Shown: in pieces, positions 36,493 to 44,552 of the stretch | Layout of the letters: every line of letters begins with the position of its first letter | How positions within the stretch are numbered: the stretch's first letter is position 1 | Origin: Blastomonas sp. | GTDB taxonomy: Bacteria; Pseudomonadota; Alphaproteobacteria; Sphingomonadales; Sphingomonadaceae | Length of the DNA stretch: 64,000 nt | Direction of reading: 5' to 3' | Assembly (NCBI RefSeq): GCF_030373265.1 | Contig: NZ_JAUCZC010000001.1 | Location: 173,961 to 237,960 of the forward strand | Translations under genes and position numbers: made by a program | Notes under the pieces: model-generated | What the model was told of the DNA's origin: nothing | What the model saw: only the letters and a program-made list of their open reading frames with translations | Databases searched by the model: none

Positions 36493-37497
36493 GTGAGAAT
36501 ACGCCGCACGCTGGCGTTGACGTCGCTCTTGTTCTTTCTGGGCACCGGCGCGTTCGTCGCGGATTCTCCTGTACCGCCCAACACCAGCCAGCAGATCGCG
36601 CTCAAGCGCCCGGTCGATCTCCCGCCGCTGCCGCACCGTATGGGCGAGGGACCGCTCACCCTGGTGGATGGCTGGGAGCTGGAAAGCGACAACAGCGACT
36701 TTGGCGGCTTCTCGGCCTTGCATGCGATGGGCGGCGGCCGGCTGCTGGCGCTCAGCGATGCCGCGATCCTCGCGGGCTTTACCATGCGCGATGGCGCGAT
36801 AGCCCATGACAGCTTCGTTGCGCCGCTGCCGGTGCGCAAGGGCGAACGCAGCACCAAGTACGACCAGGATTCGGAAAGCCTGGCACATGATCCTGTAACG
36901 GGGCGGTTCTGGGTCGGATTCGAGCAGCGGCACCGTATCCGACGCTATTCACCAGGATTTGCCCGGGCCGAGGCTACGGGGCGGCCTGCGGCGATGGCCG
37001 ACTGGCCCAAGAATGGGGGCGCAGAAGCTATCCTGCGCCGCGCGGATGGCAGCTTTGTCGTTTTCGCCGAGTCCCATCGAGTGGAGCCGGGGGTGACGGC
37101 CGGCCTTATCTTTGCGGGCGACCCGGCCGAACCGGGTACGAAATCCCGGTCCTTCGCGTATCGTCCCCCGGAGGGCTATCGCATCACCGATATCACGGCG
37201 CTGCCCGACGGGCGGCTGCTGGCGCTGCACAGGCGCTTCAGTTTCGTCAGCGGGGTCAGCGCCAAGATCGGCGTCATCAAGGCGCAGGCGGTGTTTCCGG
37301 GGGCTATGGTGACGCCCAGGGTGATCGCCACCTTGGAGCCACCGCTCCCAGTCGACAACATGGAGGGGATTGCGGTCGAGCGCGAAGGCGGCAAGACAAT
37401 TGTCTGGATCATTTCGGACGACAATTTTCTCATCGTCCAGCGCAGTTTGTTGCTGAAGTTCGAGTTCAGCGAGGTGCGCGCTTCGCCACGACCTTGA
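36493..37497 (+). CDS. Secreted esterase-like/phytase-like protein
   Basis: A 334-residue exported protein, GTG start, with a signal peptide (MRIRRTLALTSLLFFLGTGAFVA). The repeated pattern GFSALHAMGGGRLLALSD, SESLAHDPVTGRFWVGFEQ, ADGSFVVFAES, ITDITALPDGRLLALHRRF and NMEGIAVE is that of the beta-propeller 'esterase-like activity of phytase' family. It probably acts on phosphate esters or other esters in the periplasm; this is inference from the family. It follows the ABC transporter by 49 bases. Its 3' end overlaps the convergent RidA gene by 32 bases. Confidence 0.85.
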   Translation: MRIRRTLALTSLLFFLGTGAFVADSPVPPNTSQQIALKRPVDLPPLPHRMGEGPLTLVDGWELESDNSDFGGFSALHAMGGGRLLALSDAAILAGFTMRDGAIAHDSFVAPLPVRKGERSTKYDQDSESLAHDPVTGRFWVGFEQRHRIRRYSPGFARAEATGRPAAMADWPKNGGAEAILRRADGSFVVFAESHRVEPGVTAGLIFAGDPAEPGTKSRSFAYRPPEGYRITDITALPDGRLLALHRRFSFVSGVSAKIGVIKAQAVFPGAMVTPRVIATLEPPLPVDNMEGIAVEREGGKTIVWIISDDNFLIVQRSLLLKFEFSEVRASPRP

Positions 37498-37933
37498 TCT
37501 CGGTCCTGCCCTCGGGGAGATACAGGCGAGTAACCTGGATCGCAGTCCATGCCGGGAAAGGTGGCGCGAGATACTGCTTCTGCACCGCAGACATCGGACC
37601 GATCTGCTTATCGATGTCGGTGTGGTAGCTGGTGACGTCAACGACGTCTTCCCAGCTGGAACCTGCGCGGATCAGGATATCGCTGATCCTGCGATAGGCG
37701 CGATTGAACGCGGCCTCGTCGGCATCGGGGCCAACCACGATACCGGACAGGTAGATCGTGCCATCATGCAGGATAACCGCATCGCTGAAGCCGGCGCTCT
37801 CCTGGAAGGCGCGTTCTTCGGCGTTTTCGGAATACAGCACTTGCGCCGTCGTGCGCGACCCTGCCAGGGCAGGGTGCGACACGGTAGCGAGGCCCAGCGC
37901 GCTTGCGATCAGCAAGACGCGCTGGCGGGCCAT
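37466..37933 (-). CDS. RidA (YjgF/YER057c/UK114) family protein with signal peptide
   Basis: RidA proteins hydrolyse reactive enamine/imine intermediates. The 155-residue sequence has a predicted signal peptide (RVLLIASALGLATVSHPALAG) and the RidA core: FSDAVILHDGTIYLSGIVVG, YRRISDILIRAGSSWEDVVDVTSYHTD, and FPAWTAIQVTRLYLPEGRTEIKVVAKR. Position of the catalytic Arg in the usual IRxExxA pattern is here VTRLYLPEGRTEIKV. Periplasmic location is unusual for the family. Its ATG is one base after the rpmB stop, so it is translated from the ribosomal protein transcript. Confidence 0.85.
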   Translation of the reverse strand: MARQRVLLIASALGLATVSHPALAGSRTTAQVLYSENAEERAFQESAGFSDAVILHDGTIYLSGIVVGPDADEAAFNRAYRRISDILIRAGSSWEDVVDVTSYHTDIDKQIGPMSAVQKQYLAPPFPAWTAIQVTRLYLPEGRTEIKVVAKRAPR

Positions 37934-37934
37934 G

Positions 37935-38216
37935 TCAGGCCGCTGCCTTGGCAAGCTCGCGCTTGATCTTGGCAGCGCGGGCCGAGAGTTTTTCTTCGCT
38001 GGTCTTGATCAACCAGTTGTCGAGGCCGCCGACATGTTCGACCGAGCGCAAGCCCGCGGTCGAAACGCGCAGCTTGAAGCTGCGGTCGAGCTTTTCGCTC
38101 ATCAGCGTGACGTTCTGCAGGTTGGGCAGAAATACGCGCTTGGTCTTGTTGTTGGCGTGGGACACATTGTGGCCCACCATCCGGCCCTTGCCGGTCAGTT
38201 CGCAAATCCGCGACAT
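37935..38216 (-). CDS. rpmB: 50S ribosomal protein L28
   Basis: L28 binds the large-subunit rRNA. The 93-residue sequence ([27 protein letters not shown]...[10 protein letters not shown]) matches the family, including the [20 protein letters not shown] block. The start at 38216 follows directly from this conserved opening. The 150-base gap to tadA holds its promoter; I saw no gene there. The RidA gene begins one base after its stop. Confidence 0.96.
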   Translation of the reverse strand: MSRICELTGKGRMVGHNVSHANNKTKRVFLPNLQNVTLMSEKLDRSFKLRVSTAGLRSVEHVGGLDNWLIKTSEEKLSARAAKIKRELAKAAA

Positions 38217-38366
38217 GGTGTAAGAATCCTGATGAAACGTTGTGTTTATGAAGCAGCGGCGGTTAGCGGCAGAGCGTGCCCAAGTCAACCTTTGCCGAAG
38301 CGCGTAGGCGATCCTATGCGCGAATATTGCTGGCAGGGCAACAGCGATGGAGTTAGGGGCGCGCTG

Positions 38367-38822
38367 ATGACACTGGATCATGCCCGCAAATTTGCTGCCC
38401 AGGCGCTTGACCTTGCCAGGCTGGCCGCCTCGCTTGGCGAGGTTCCGGTGGGCGCGATCGTGGTCCGACAGGGCAGGGTGATCGGGGAAGGGCACAACCA
38501 GCCGCGTGCACTGCACGATCCGACCGCTCATGCAGAGATCATGGCCATCCGCGCGGCTTGTGCCGCGTTGGGGGACGATCGGCTCACAGGATGCGAAATG
38601 TGGGTAACGCTGGAACCGTGTGCGATGTGCGCCGGCGCGATCGCTCACGCCCGGATCGCAAGACTGCATTATGCTGCGAGCGACCCCAAGGGTGGGGCGG
38701 TGGAGCACGGCCCCAGACTGTTCCAGCAGCCCACGGTGCTGCACAAGCCCGAGGTCTATGCAGGCGTAGGCGAGGCAGAAGCGGCAGGGCTGTTGAAGGA
38801 TTTCTTCCTCACCCGCCGCTGA
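38367..38822 (+). CDS. tadA: tRNA-specific adenosine deaminase
   Basis: TadA converts A34 to inosine in tRNA-Arg(ACG), an essential function. The 151-residue protein has the zinc site HAE (residues 55-57, with the catalytic Glu) and PCAMC (84-88), and the start region [15 protein letters not shown]. It resembles E. coli TadA in length. An AGGGG lies nine bases before the ATG. It is divergent from rpmB, a common arrangement of two translation genes. Confidence 0.95.
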   Translation: MTLDHARKFAAQALDLARLAASLGEVPVGAIVVRQGRVIGEGHNQPRALHDPTAHAEIMAIRAACAALGDDRLTGCEMWVTLEPCAMCAGAIAHARIARLHYAASDPKGGAVEHGPRLFQQPTVLHKPEVYAGVGEAEAAGLLKDFFLTRR

Positions 38823-38840
38823 ACCCGCATGGCAAGGGGG

Positions 38841-39209
38841 TCAGATCGCCGAAGGGTTGGCGATCAGCCGCAGCAGCGTGCCATCGGCATCGACCATGTA
38901 ACCGATCCGCTCTCCCGAAGCTTCGGCCTTGGGACGATGCAGCCGCGGCCAGCCTTCGGTCGTTTCGGGAATGCCGGCGGCGACCGTCTGATCGATGAAG
39001 GCGTCGAGATCATCCAGCCGCAGGCAGCAGCTGAAACAGCTTGTCGCAGGGTCAAGCTCGGCATGCAGAAAGAATTCCAGCGTCAATCCGCCGCGCGCCA
39101 GAATCAGCCACCCCTCGTCCCGCCATTCCCGCTCGAAGCCCAGACCGGCGTAGAAGCTCTCGGTACGGTCGAAGCTGCGGGAAGGGAGATTGGGGGTGGC
39201 GTGATCCAT
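38841..39209 (-). CDS. VOC family protein (glyoxalase/bleomycin resistance-like)
   Basis: A 122-residue beta-alpha-beta-beta-beta fold protein. It starts with the typical NLPSRSFDRTESFYAGLGFERE strand-helix and ends GERIGYMVDADGTLLRLIA. The metal or ligand-binding residues expected in drug-binding bleomycin proteins are not all evident; this may be a binding protein rather than an enzyme. Its ATG follows the LytTR regulator stop by 3 bases, so it is cotranscribed with the two-component system upstream. Confidence 0.85.
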   Translation of the reverse strand: MDHATPNLPSRSFDRTESFYAGLGFEREWRDEGWLILARGGLTLEFFLHAELDPATSCFSCCLRLDDLDAFIDQTVAAGIPETTEGWPRLHRPKAEASGERIGYMVDADGTLLRLIANPSAI

Positions 39210-39212
39210 CAA

Positions 39213-40019
39213 TCAGTGAACGAACCTCGCCACCACGTCGCGATAGCTGCGCGAGACCTTCACCTGCGCGCCCGATTCGAGCACCAGGAAACACTCGCCG
39301 TTGGTGTGCGGCTTGACCTGGCGGACAAGCCCCAGATTGACGATGGTCGAGCGATGGACGCGCTGGAAGTTGCGCGGGTCTAGCCGCTTTTCCAGATCCT
39401 TCATCGTTTCGCGCAGGATCAGCGAATTGTCGCCGGTGTAGATGCACATATAGTCGCCTGCCGCATCGATCCGCTCAATGGTGTCGACATCGACGCGGAA
39501 AATCTGGCCGCGATCCTTGATGTTGATGAGCTTTTCGTAGCGGTTCGACCCTGCGGCCTCGTCGTCCTCGCCAAAGTCGAGCGCCTCGACCGCGTCGGGC
39601 GCGACTTCGTTGAGCACGTTCATCAGCTTGTCGGCCTCTTCGCGGCCCTTCTTGTCGCGGATGCGCTCCCGGATGCGGTCTATCGCATCGGCGAGCCGGA
39701 CATCATCGACGGGCTTGAGCAGATAGTCGACAGCCTGGGCTTCGAATGCCTTCACGGCATGCTCGGAATACGCCGTGCAGAACACCACCAGAGGTGGTTC
39801 GATGTCCATGATGCCCTTGACCACCGAAAAGCCGTCAAAGCCTGGCATCTGAATGTCGAGGAACACCAGATCCGGCTTCAGCGTCTTGATCTTGCGGATC
39901 GCCTCGCGCCCGTTCAGGCAGGTGTCGATGATTTCGATGTCGTCAAACTTTTCCAGCCGAAGCTGCATGCCCTGAATGGCGAGTTTTTCATCGTCGATCA
40001 GGATGGTGCGGATGGTCAT
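39213..40019 (-). CDS. LytTR-family response regulator
   Basis: A 268-residue two-component regulator: receiver domain (about 3-120) with the acidic pair IDDEKL, phospho-acceptor Asp55 in DLVFLDIQMPGFDG, conserved Thr/Lys (VVFCTAYSEHAV and DYLLKPV), and a C-terminal LytTR DNA-binding domain (about 165-268: RVDVDTIERIDAAGDYMCIY, RNFQRVHRSTIVNLG). It is translationally coupled to the histidine kinase (four-base ATGA overlap). The controlled genes are unknown; the VOC gene follows it directly. Confidence 0.95.
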   Translation of the reverse strand: MTIRTILIDDEKLAIQGMQLRLEKFDDIEIIDTCLNGREAIRKIKTLKPDLVFLDIQMPGFDGFSVVKGIMDIEPPLVVFCTAYSEHAVKAFEAQAVDYLLKPVDDVRLADAIDRIRERIRDKKGREEADKLMNVLNEVAPDAVEALDFGEDDEAAGSNRYEKLINIKDRGQIFRVDVDTIERIDAAGDYMCIYTGDNSLILRETMKDLEKRLDPRNFQRVHRSTIVNLGLVRQVKPHTNGECFLVLESGAQVKVSRSYRDVVARFVH

Positions 40020-41113
40020 GCCTGTAATTGCCTTTGTTCGCGTGTTTCAAACGGAATTTCGATAATCACGCTATAGCCGCCCCCGGGTGATGATCGCGTC
40101 TCAAACCGGTGATTGTTGTCATAAGCCTGGGACAGCCTGTCCCTGATATTCGCCAGCCCGACCCCGGTTGACGCATTGGCCGTAGTGCCTTGCTTCTTCA
40201 ATCCGGGCCCTGTGTCGGTTACGGTGATACGCAGCAGAGGTCCGATGAGTTGCGCTGAAATCGTGATGTCGGCACCGTCCTCTTTCGGCGTCACGGCATA
40301 TTTTATGGCGTTCTCGACCAGCGGCTGCAAGAGCAGAGACGGAAGAAGCGCAAAGGCAGCATTGGGTTCGATGTCAAAATGCGCGCGCAAACGCTCTTCG
40401 AAGCGCATCTTCTCGATGTCGAGATAGAGCTTCAGTGTCTCCACCTCCTGCGCCAGCGTCACCCGCGCGGTCGGCTCGTTTGCCAGCGTATAGCGCAGGA
40501 ACGACGACAGCCGCGAGAGCATCGCATTGGCAGGCTCGGTCTGCTTGAGCAGCACCAGCGTCGAGATGCTGTTGAGCGTGTTGAACAGGAAATGCGGGTT
40601 GAGCTGGTAGCGCAGCATGGCCAACTGGGCGCTGGTCGCCTGATTCTCCAGCCGCAGCATCTGGTCCTGCTGCTCCTCGATCCGCAGGAAGAAGTTGATC
40701 GCGTAATACAACGCCGACCAGGCACCCAGCAGCGTAAGGTCGAGATAGAACGCGCCCAGCAGGATGGCGGTAAAGTTGCTCACGCTGCCAGGACGATACA
40801 GTGTCGCCACCCACGCATCGACAAAGGCGAACAGCGCCGAGCCGGTCAGCAGCACGATCAGCGTGATCCCCCAGGTAACCAGAGGCTTGCGATCGATCAG
40901 CGTCTGGTAGATCACCCCCATCACCAACGAGATCGAATAGCCGGTGATCGTCGCGATGATGATCGGCACCAGGAATGAGATCGGCTGGCCGTTGGCGAGC
41001 CCCGAAATGCCGCGCAGCGCCAGGGCTCCTGCCCAACCCAAGGTCTGCAGGTTCCAGAAAGCCCGATTCTTGTTGGCAAAGAACGGTGTCGGCTTGAAGG
41101 GCAGCATCGCCAT
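40016..41113 (-). CDS. LytS/YehU-like sensor histidine kinase
   Basis: About 365 residues. Four hydrophobic segments in the first 140 residues (LGWAGALALRGISGLA, IIIATITGYSISLVMGV, WGITLIVLLTGSALFAF, and around ILLGAFYLDLTLLGAW) form the sensor; then the His_kinase domain with phospho-accepting His in LRYQLNPHFLFNTLNSIS (about residue 174) and an ATPase domain with LVENAIKYAV (N-box), DTGPGLKKQ and GVGLANIRDRL. The start is uncertain: GTG 41122, ATG 41113 and ATG 41107 lack a clear ribosome binding site; I chose 41113. It overlaps the response regulator. Signal sensed is unknown. Confidence 0.92.
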   Translation of the reverse strand: MAMLPFKPTPFFANKNRAFWNLQTLGWAGALALRGISGLANGQPISFLVPIIIATITGYSISLVMGVIYQTLIDRKPLVTWGITLIVLLTGSALFAFVDAWVATLYRPGSVSNFTAILLGAFYLDLTLLGAWSALYYAINFFLRIEEQQDQMLRLENQATSAQLAMLRYQLNPHFLFNTLNSISTLVLLKQTEPANAMLSRLSSFLRYTLANEPTARVTLAQEVETLKLYLDIEKMRFEERLRAHFDIEPNAAFALLPSLLLQPLVENAIKYAVTPKEDGADITISAQLIGPLLRITVTDTGPGLKKQGTTANASTGVGLANIRDRLSQAYDNNHRFETRSSPGGGYSVIIEIPFETREQRQLQA

Positions 41114-41233
41114 AGGGAACACGGCTTAGCCGGATTTGTGCCATCACCCCAGAAAATTTTGGCCCACTAATTTTTGCATCGCCGGCGGTGCTGGGCTAGG
41201 CTTGGCACAACGAGAACGAGAGGATCCGCGCGC

Positions 41234-41842
41234 ATGAGCGACACCACCGACACCCTGGCACCCGAGGACCGGGCCAAGTTCACCGCCATGACGAATGGTA
41301 CCCAGGAAGACTGGGCGATCATCGCGGGCCAGTATCGCGACTTTGCCGGGGGCCTTGCCGACCGTGTTCTCAAGCATCTGCGGCTCCTCGACGGCGATTT
41401 CGGCGGCTTTCCGATCGACCGGATGCAGCACAGCCTGCAGACCGCGACGCGCGCGCATCGCGATGGCCGCGACGAGCCCTATGTCGTGATGGCGCTGCTC
41501 CACGATATCGGCGACACATTGGGCAGCTACAACCACCCAGACGTCGCCGCAGCGATCATCAAGCCGTTCGTATCGGAGGAAATCCACTGGATCTGCGCCA
41601 ACCATGGCGCGTTCCAGGGCTATTATTATTTCCACTACATCGGCGGTGACCGCAACGTCCGCGAGAACTTCCGTGGTTCCCCGTATTTCGAGGCCTGCGC
41701 GGAATTCTGCGAAAAGTACGATCAGGCAGCGTTCGATCCGGATTATGCCAGCGAACCGCTCGAATTCTTCGAGCCGATGCTGCGCCGGGTTATGGCCCGG
41801 CCGATCAACTCGATGTACGCCAAGGCGGTCGAGGCGGCCTGA
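41234..41842 (+). CDS. HD-superfamily protein of the PhnZ/MIOX-like (COG4341) group
   Basis: A 202-residue helical protein. The metal ligand set H66 (MQHSLQTA), H90-D91 (ALLHDIGDTLG), H101 (SYNHPDV), H124 (ICANHGAF) and an Asp near 163/168 (KYDQAAFDPDY) has the order and spacing of the HD-type mixed-valent diiron oxygenases PhnZ and MIOX rather than of ordinary HD phosphatases. Its C-terminal part EPLEFFEPMLRRVM is like the substrate-side helix in that group. It may oxidise a small phosphonate or polyol; the actual substrate is unknown, and a phosphohydrolase remains possible. No phosphonate genes are nearby. Confidence 0.75.
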   Translation: MSDTTDTLAPEDRAKFTAMTNGTQEDWAIIAGQYRDFAGGLADRVLKHLRLLDGDFGGFPIDRMQHSLQTATRAHRDGRDEPYVVMALLHDIGDTLGSYNHPDVAAAIIKPFVSEEIHWICANHGAFQGYYYFHYIGGDRNVRENFRGSPYFEACAEFCEKYDQAAFDPDYASEPLEFFEPMLRRVMARPINSMYAKAVEAA

Positions 41843-41848
41843 GACCTT

Positions 41849-42319
41849 ATGCGCTGGTTGGGATTGGCACCGGGTCTCGTGTTTTTGGCAGCTTGTGGAC
41901 CGCCGTTAGATGAAGCTCAGGTCGGAGCGTCCAGCAGCGAGGTGACCACGACCAACCCCGTCGTGTATTTCGAGATTCCGGTAAGCGACATGCAAAGGGC
42001 CGTGCGCTTCTATGAGGCCGTGTTTGGGTACGAATTGAGGCGGGGTACGGTCGACGGCTATGCGATGGCGTTCTTTCCACGAGCCGACGGCAGCCGCGGC
42101 GCGAGCGGGGCGCTGGCGCAGGGGAATGTATACAAGCCCGCCAAGGCAGGGCCTGTGCTATATTTCGATGTTGCGGATATCGATGCCGTGCTAGCGCGCG
42201 CTGAAGCGCAGGGAGCCGCGATCCTTTACCCCAAGAAAGACATCGGCGAAGCCGGCTTTGTAGCCGAGATCGAAGATAGCGAGGGTAACAGGATCGCGCT
42301 GAGCGCGGCGAAAGACTAG
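41849..42319 (+). CDS. VOC-domain lipoprotein
   Basis: A 156-residue protein. The N-terminus has a lipobox (LVFLAACG), so the mature protein is probably anchored in the periplasm through its cysteine. Residues about 38-150 form a VOC (glyoxalase-like) domain: PVVYFEIPVSDMQRAVRFYEAVFGYEL and GAAILYPKKDIGEAGFVAEIEDSEGNRIAL. VOC proteins are usually cytoplasmic, so the lipoprotein signal is unusual. It starts 6 bases after the HD-protein gene and is probably cotranscribed with it. Confidence 0.82.
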   Translation: MRWLGLAPGLVFLAACGPPLDEAQVGASSSEVTTTNPVVYFEIPVSDMQRAVRFYEAVFGYELRRGTVDGYAMAFFPRADGSRGASGALAQGNVYKPAKAGPVLYFDVADIDAVLARAEAQGAAILYPKKDIGEAGFVAEIEDSEGNRIALSAAKD

Positions 42320-42406
42320 TCTGGCAGTCGCGCACCGGTACAATCGTGAGATCATTATTTCGTCTGCCGCTTCACCGCCCGACGTGGGTGAGGCCGAAGC
42401 GGGGTT

Positions 42407-42439
42407 GGGGTGTCGCCGTCTGCGACCGACCGACACCCC
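42407..42439. terminator. Possible bidirectional hairpin between convergent genes
   Basis: GGGGTGTCG (42407-42415) and CGACACCCC (42431-42439) form a perfect 9-bp stem with a 15-base loop. No strong U-tract is present on either side. Position between the VOC lipoprotein and OmpA ends suggests a transcription stop. Confidence 0.35.
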
Positions 42440-42469
42440 CGTGTCATCCCTTCGGAATCCCGCAGGCAC

Positions 42470-43366
42470 TCAACGCGCAGCGTTGTCAGCGTACAGTCCG
42501 TCGACGGCCTTGCTGACCAGAATGTTCACCGCGACCCGGCGGTTCTGCGCCTTGCCTTCTTCGGTCATGTTGTCGGCGACAGGGTCAGCCTCTGCCATGC
42601 CCGCGGGGGTCAGCATGCGATAGGGCTTCCACTTGCACTGCTGCTGCAGATAGTTGATCACGCTGGCAGCGCGCTTCTCGCTGAGTGCCTGGTTGTACTC
42701 CTGCTCGCCATCGGCATCGGTATAGCCCACGACCAGCATCAGTGCATTGTCCATCTGCTCTGCGGAGCCCGCAGCGGCGCACAGCTGCGCCTTGGCATCT
42801 TCGCTCAACTGCGCCTTGGCGGTGTCGAAATAGACATTGGTCGTCGCCTTGACGTTATACTGGTCGATATCGCCCATGCGCCCGCGCAGTGCCTCTGTCG
42901 CGGCCGACTGCTCGGCGAACTGCTGCGAGGTTCCGGTACGGATCATCGATGCGGTCTTGAAATCGGTATTCTTGAAGGTGATCTGGCTCGCCAGCAGGGC
43001 ATCGCCCGATTGCAGCGTCTTGATCGTCAACGGCAATCCGTTGAGCAGCGCGCCGTCATCCAGCGTGGTGCGGCTCGCCCCGAACAGTCCGCCGGTCGCG
43101 CGCACCCGGGTCTGGTCATTGATCTGGAGAATGGTGCGAGCGCCGTCTTCGGTCTGGACCTGGATGCGGTCGCCCTGACGCGCGGTGAGCACGCCCTTGA
43201 TCTCAGGACCTTCGGTCATGGTGGCAGGATCGGGGAGCTGTTCACCCTGTGCCATGACATCGGCCTGCAGGGGCGGGGACTCTTGCGCAACGATGGCGGT
43301 AGACGCCGAGAGGGCCATCGCGACGACAGCCATACGGATGCCCGAGGGCTTGGCATGAAAATGCAT
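42470..43366 (-). CDS. OmpA-family outer-membrane protein
   Basis: A 298-residue exported protein: signal peptide (IRMAVVAMALSASTAIVAQ), an OB-like beta domain (about 55-140, GVLTARQGDRIQVQTEDGAR and QITFKNTDFKTASMI), a short helical stretch (QQFAEQSAATEALRGRM) and the peptidoglycan-binding OmpA domain (about 170-295) with NVYFDTAKAQLS, VVGYTDADGEQEYNQALSEKRAASV and GMAEADPVADNMTEEGKAQNRRVAV. It anchors the outer membrane to the cell wall. Two Cys in the OmpA domain (QLCAAAG and QQCKWK) could form a disulfide. It stands downstream of the envelope protease cluster. Confidence 0.93.
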   Translation of the reverse strand: MHFHAKPSGIRMAVVAMALSASTAIVAQESPPLQADVMAQGEQLPDPATMTEGPEIKGVLTARQGDRIQVQTEDGARTILQINDQTRVRATGGLFGASRTTLDDGALLNGLPLTIKTLQSGDALLASQITFKNTDFKTASMIRTGTSQQFAEQSAATEALRGRMGDIDQYNVKATTNVYFDTAKAQLSEDAKAQLCAAAGSAEQMDNALMLVVGYTDADGEQEYNQALSEKRAASVINYLQQQCKWKPYRMLTPAGMAEADPVADNMTEEGKAQNRRVAVNILVSKAVDGLYADNAAR

Positions 43367-43518
43367 TGAGGTGTTCCTTGAGGAATAAATTCGTCCCTGT
43401 CCCCCGGAGATGGTCTGGCAGGCGATTCTGTTCCCGGAGCGACTCGGAAATCACGGCGAAACGTAGCGTTCCATGCGGTGAGGCGAGGAACGCCAAGCCA
43501 CCAAAAGGAAATTGCCCG

Positions 43519-44547
43519 CTATTTGAGCGGCACCACTGGCGCGGCCAGCAGCGGCGGATACCAGCCGCGCGGATCCCTGGCTGCAGCCACCAGCTTTGCC
43601 ATTTCCGCCTCGAAGAGACCGACCCGCTTTTTCCAGCGGTAATGCGTTGGCGCCGAGAATATGCCCTTGCCGCGCTGCTTGCCATAGCGCGTCCAGAACC
43701 GGACAGCGCCGCCCGGATCGTACCCGGCATTTGCCATCAGCCAGATTGACAGCCGATCAGCCTCGATCTCGGTGGCGAGTGTCAGGCGTGCACTGCGCCC
43801 GATTTGCTGGAGCAGGCCGCGCTGGACACCTGCCTCGTTGAGCCGCTTGCGATGCTCGAGCAGATTGTGCGCCATCTCGTGCGCCAGGATCGCGGCCAGT
43901 TCGTCGTCGTCGACCATGAAATCGAGCATGGGGACGGTGATGCCGACGATATCGCCATCCGCCGAGGCCCCGTAGTCGCCGCTGGGGCGAAGCTCGAAGC
44001 GGCTGCGGCAGGCTGGCGTGCCGGTCAGGGTGAAATCGATTGTCTGGCCATCGCGCAGCACAGTTAGCGTGACTGGCCCGGCGCTTAGTTCCGAGCGCAG
44101 CTTCGCGTCTGCCCAAGCGACCGGACGATAGGCCTCGGGCTGGTCGATGGCCTCAAGCTCGGCCGGGGCAGCGCCAAAGGGCGCGCCGTTCAGCGCGACC
44201 ACTGCATCATCGGCGCGAACTCCCGCCCGGGCGGCTGGCCCATCGCCGACCAGCGCCAGCACCGCGTAATCCCGCGCAAAACCGAACGAGGATTTGGCGG
44301 CCGCGGCATCGGGGTACTGGCCGATATGGTGCAGCGTCAGCCCACCGGCGTTTTCGGTCGACCGGCAGAACGGGGCATTGGCGGTGGCAAGGCGGTAGCC
44401 GACCGAGAGCACCCGGACATCCGACGCGCGCAGGTCGTTAAAGGCCGCGCTTTGCCCGGCTGCGGGATTTGCAGCGGCTGGCAGAACCGAGCCGATGGCG
44501 GCCATGCCCAGCGCGAGCGTCAGCGCCCATCGCTGGTAGATCCGCAT
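43519..44547 (-). CDS. Periplasmic M48 metallopeptidase with PDZ domain
   Basis: A 342-residue secreted zinc protease. Signal peptide about 1-27 (LALGMAAIGSVLPAAA); PDZ-like domain about 95-175 (ALVGDGPAARAGVRADDAVVALNGAPFGAAP); M48 catalytic motif HEMAH at 223-227 with the later Glu in TEIEADRLSIW. The zinc glutamate is in EADRLSI. It follows the DsbA-like gene by 5 bases and the TPR-containing M48 gene upstream of that, so three envelope quality-control genes are one operon. Probably cleaves misfolded periplasmic or outer-membrane proteins. Confidence 0.9.
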   Translation of the reverse strand: MRIYQRWALTLALGMAAIGSVLPAAANPAAGQSAAFNDLRASDVRVLSVGYRLATANAPFCRSTENAGGLTLHHIGQYPDAAAAKSSFGFARDYAVLALVGDGPAARAGVRADDAVVALNGAPFGAAPAELEAIDQPEAYRPVAWADAKLRSELSAGPVTLTVLRDGQTIDFTLTGTPACRSRFELRPSGDYGASADGDIVGITVPMLDFMVDDDELAAILAHEMAHNLLEHRKRLNEAGVQRGLLQQIGRSARLTLATEIEADRLSIWLMANAGYDPGGAVRFWTRYGKQRGKGIFSAPTHYRWKKRVGLFEAEMAKLVAAARDPRGWYPPLLAAPVVPLK

Positions 44548-44552
44548 GCGGC

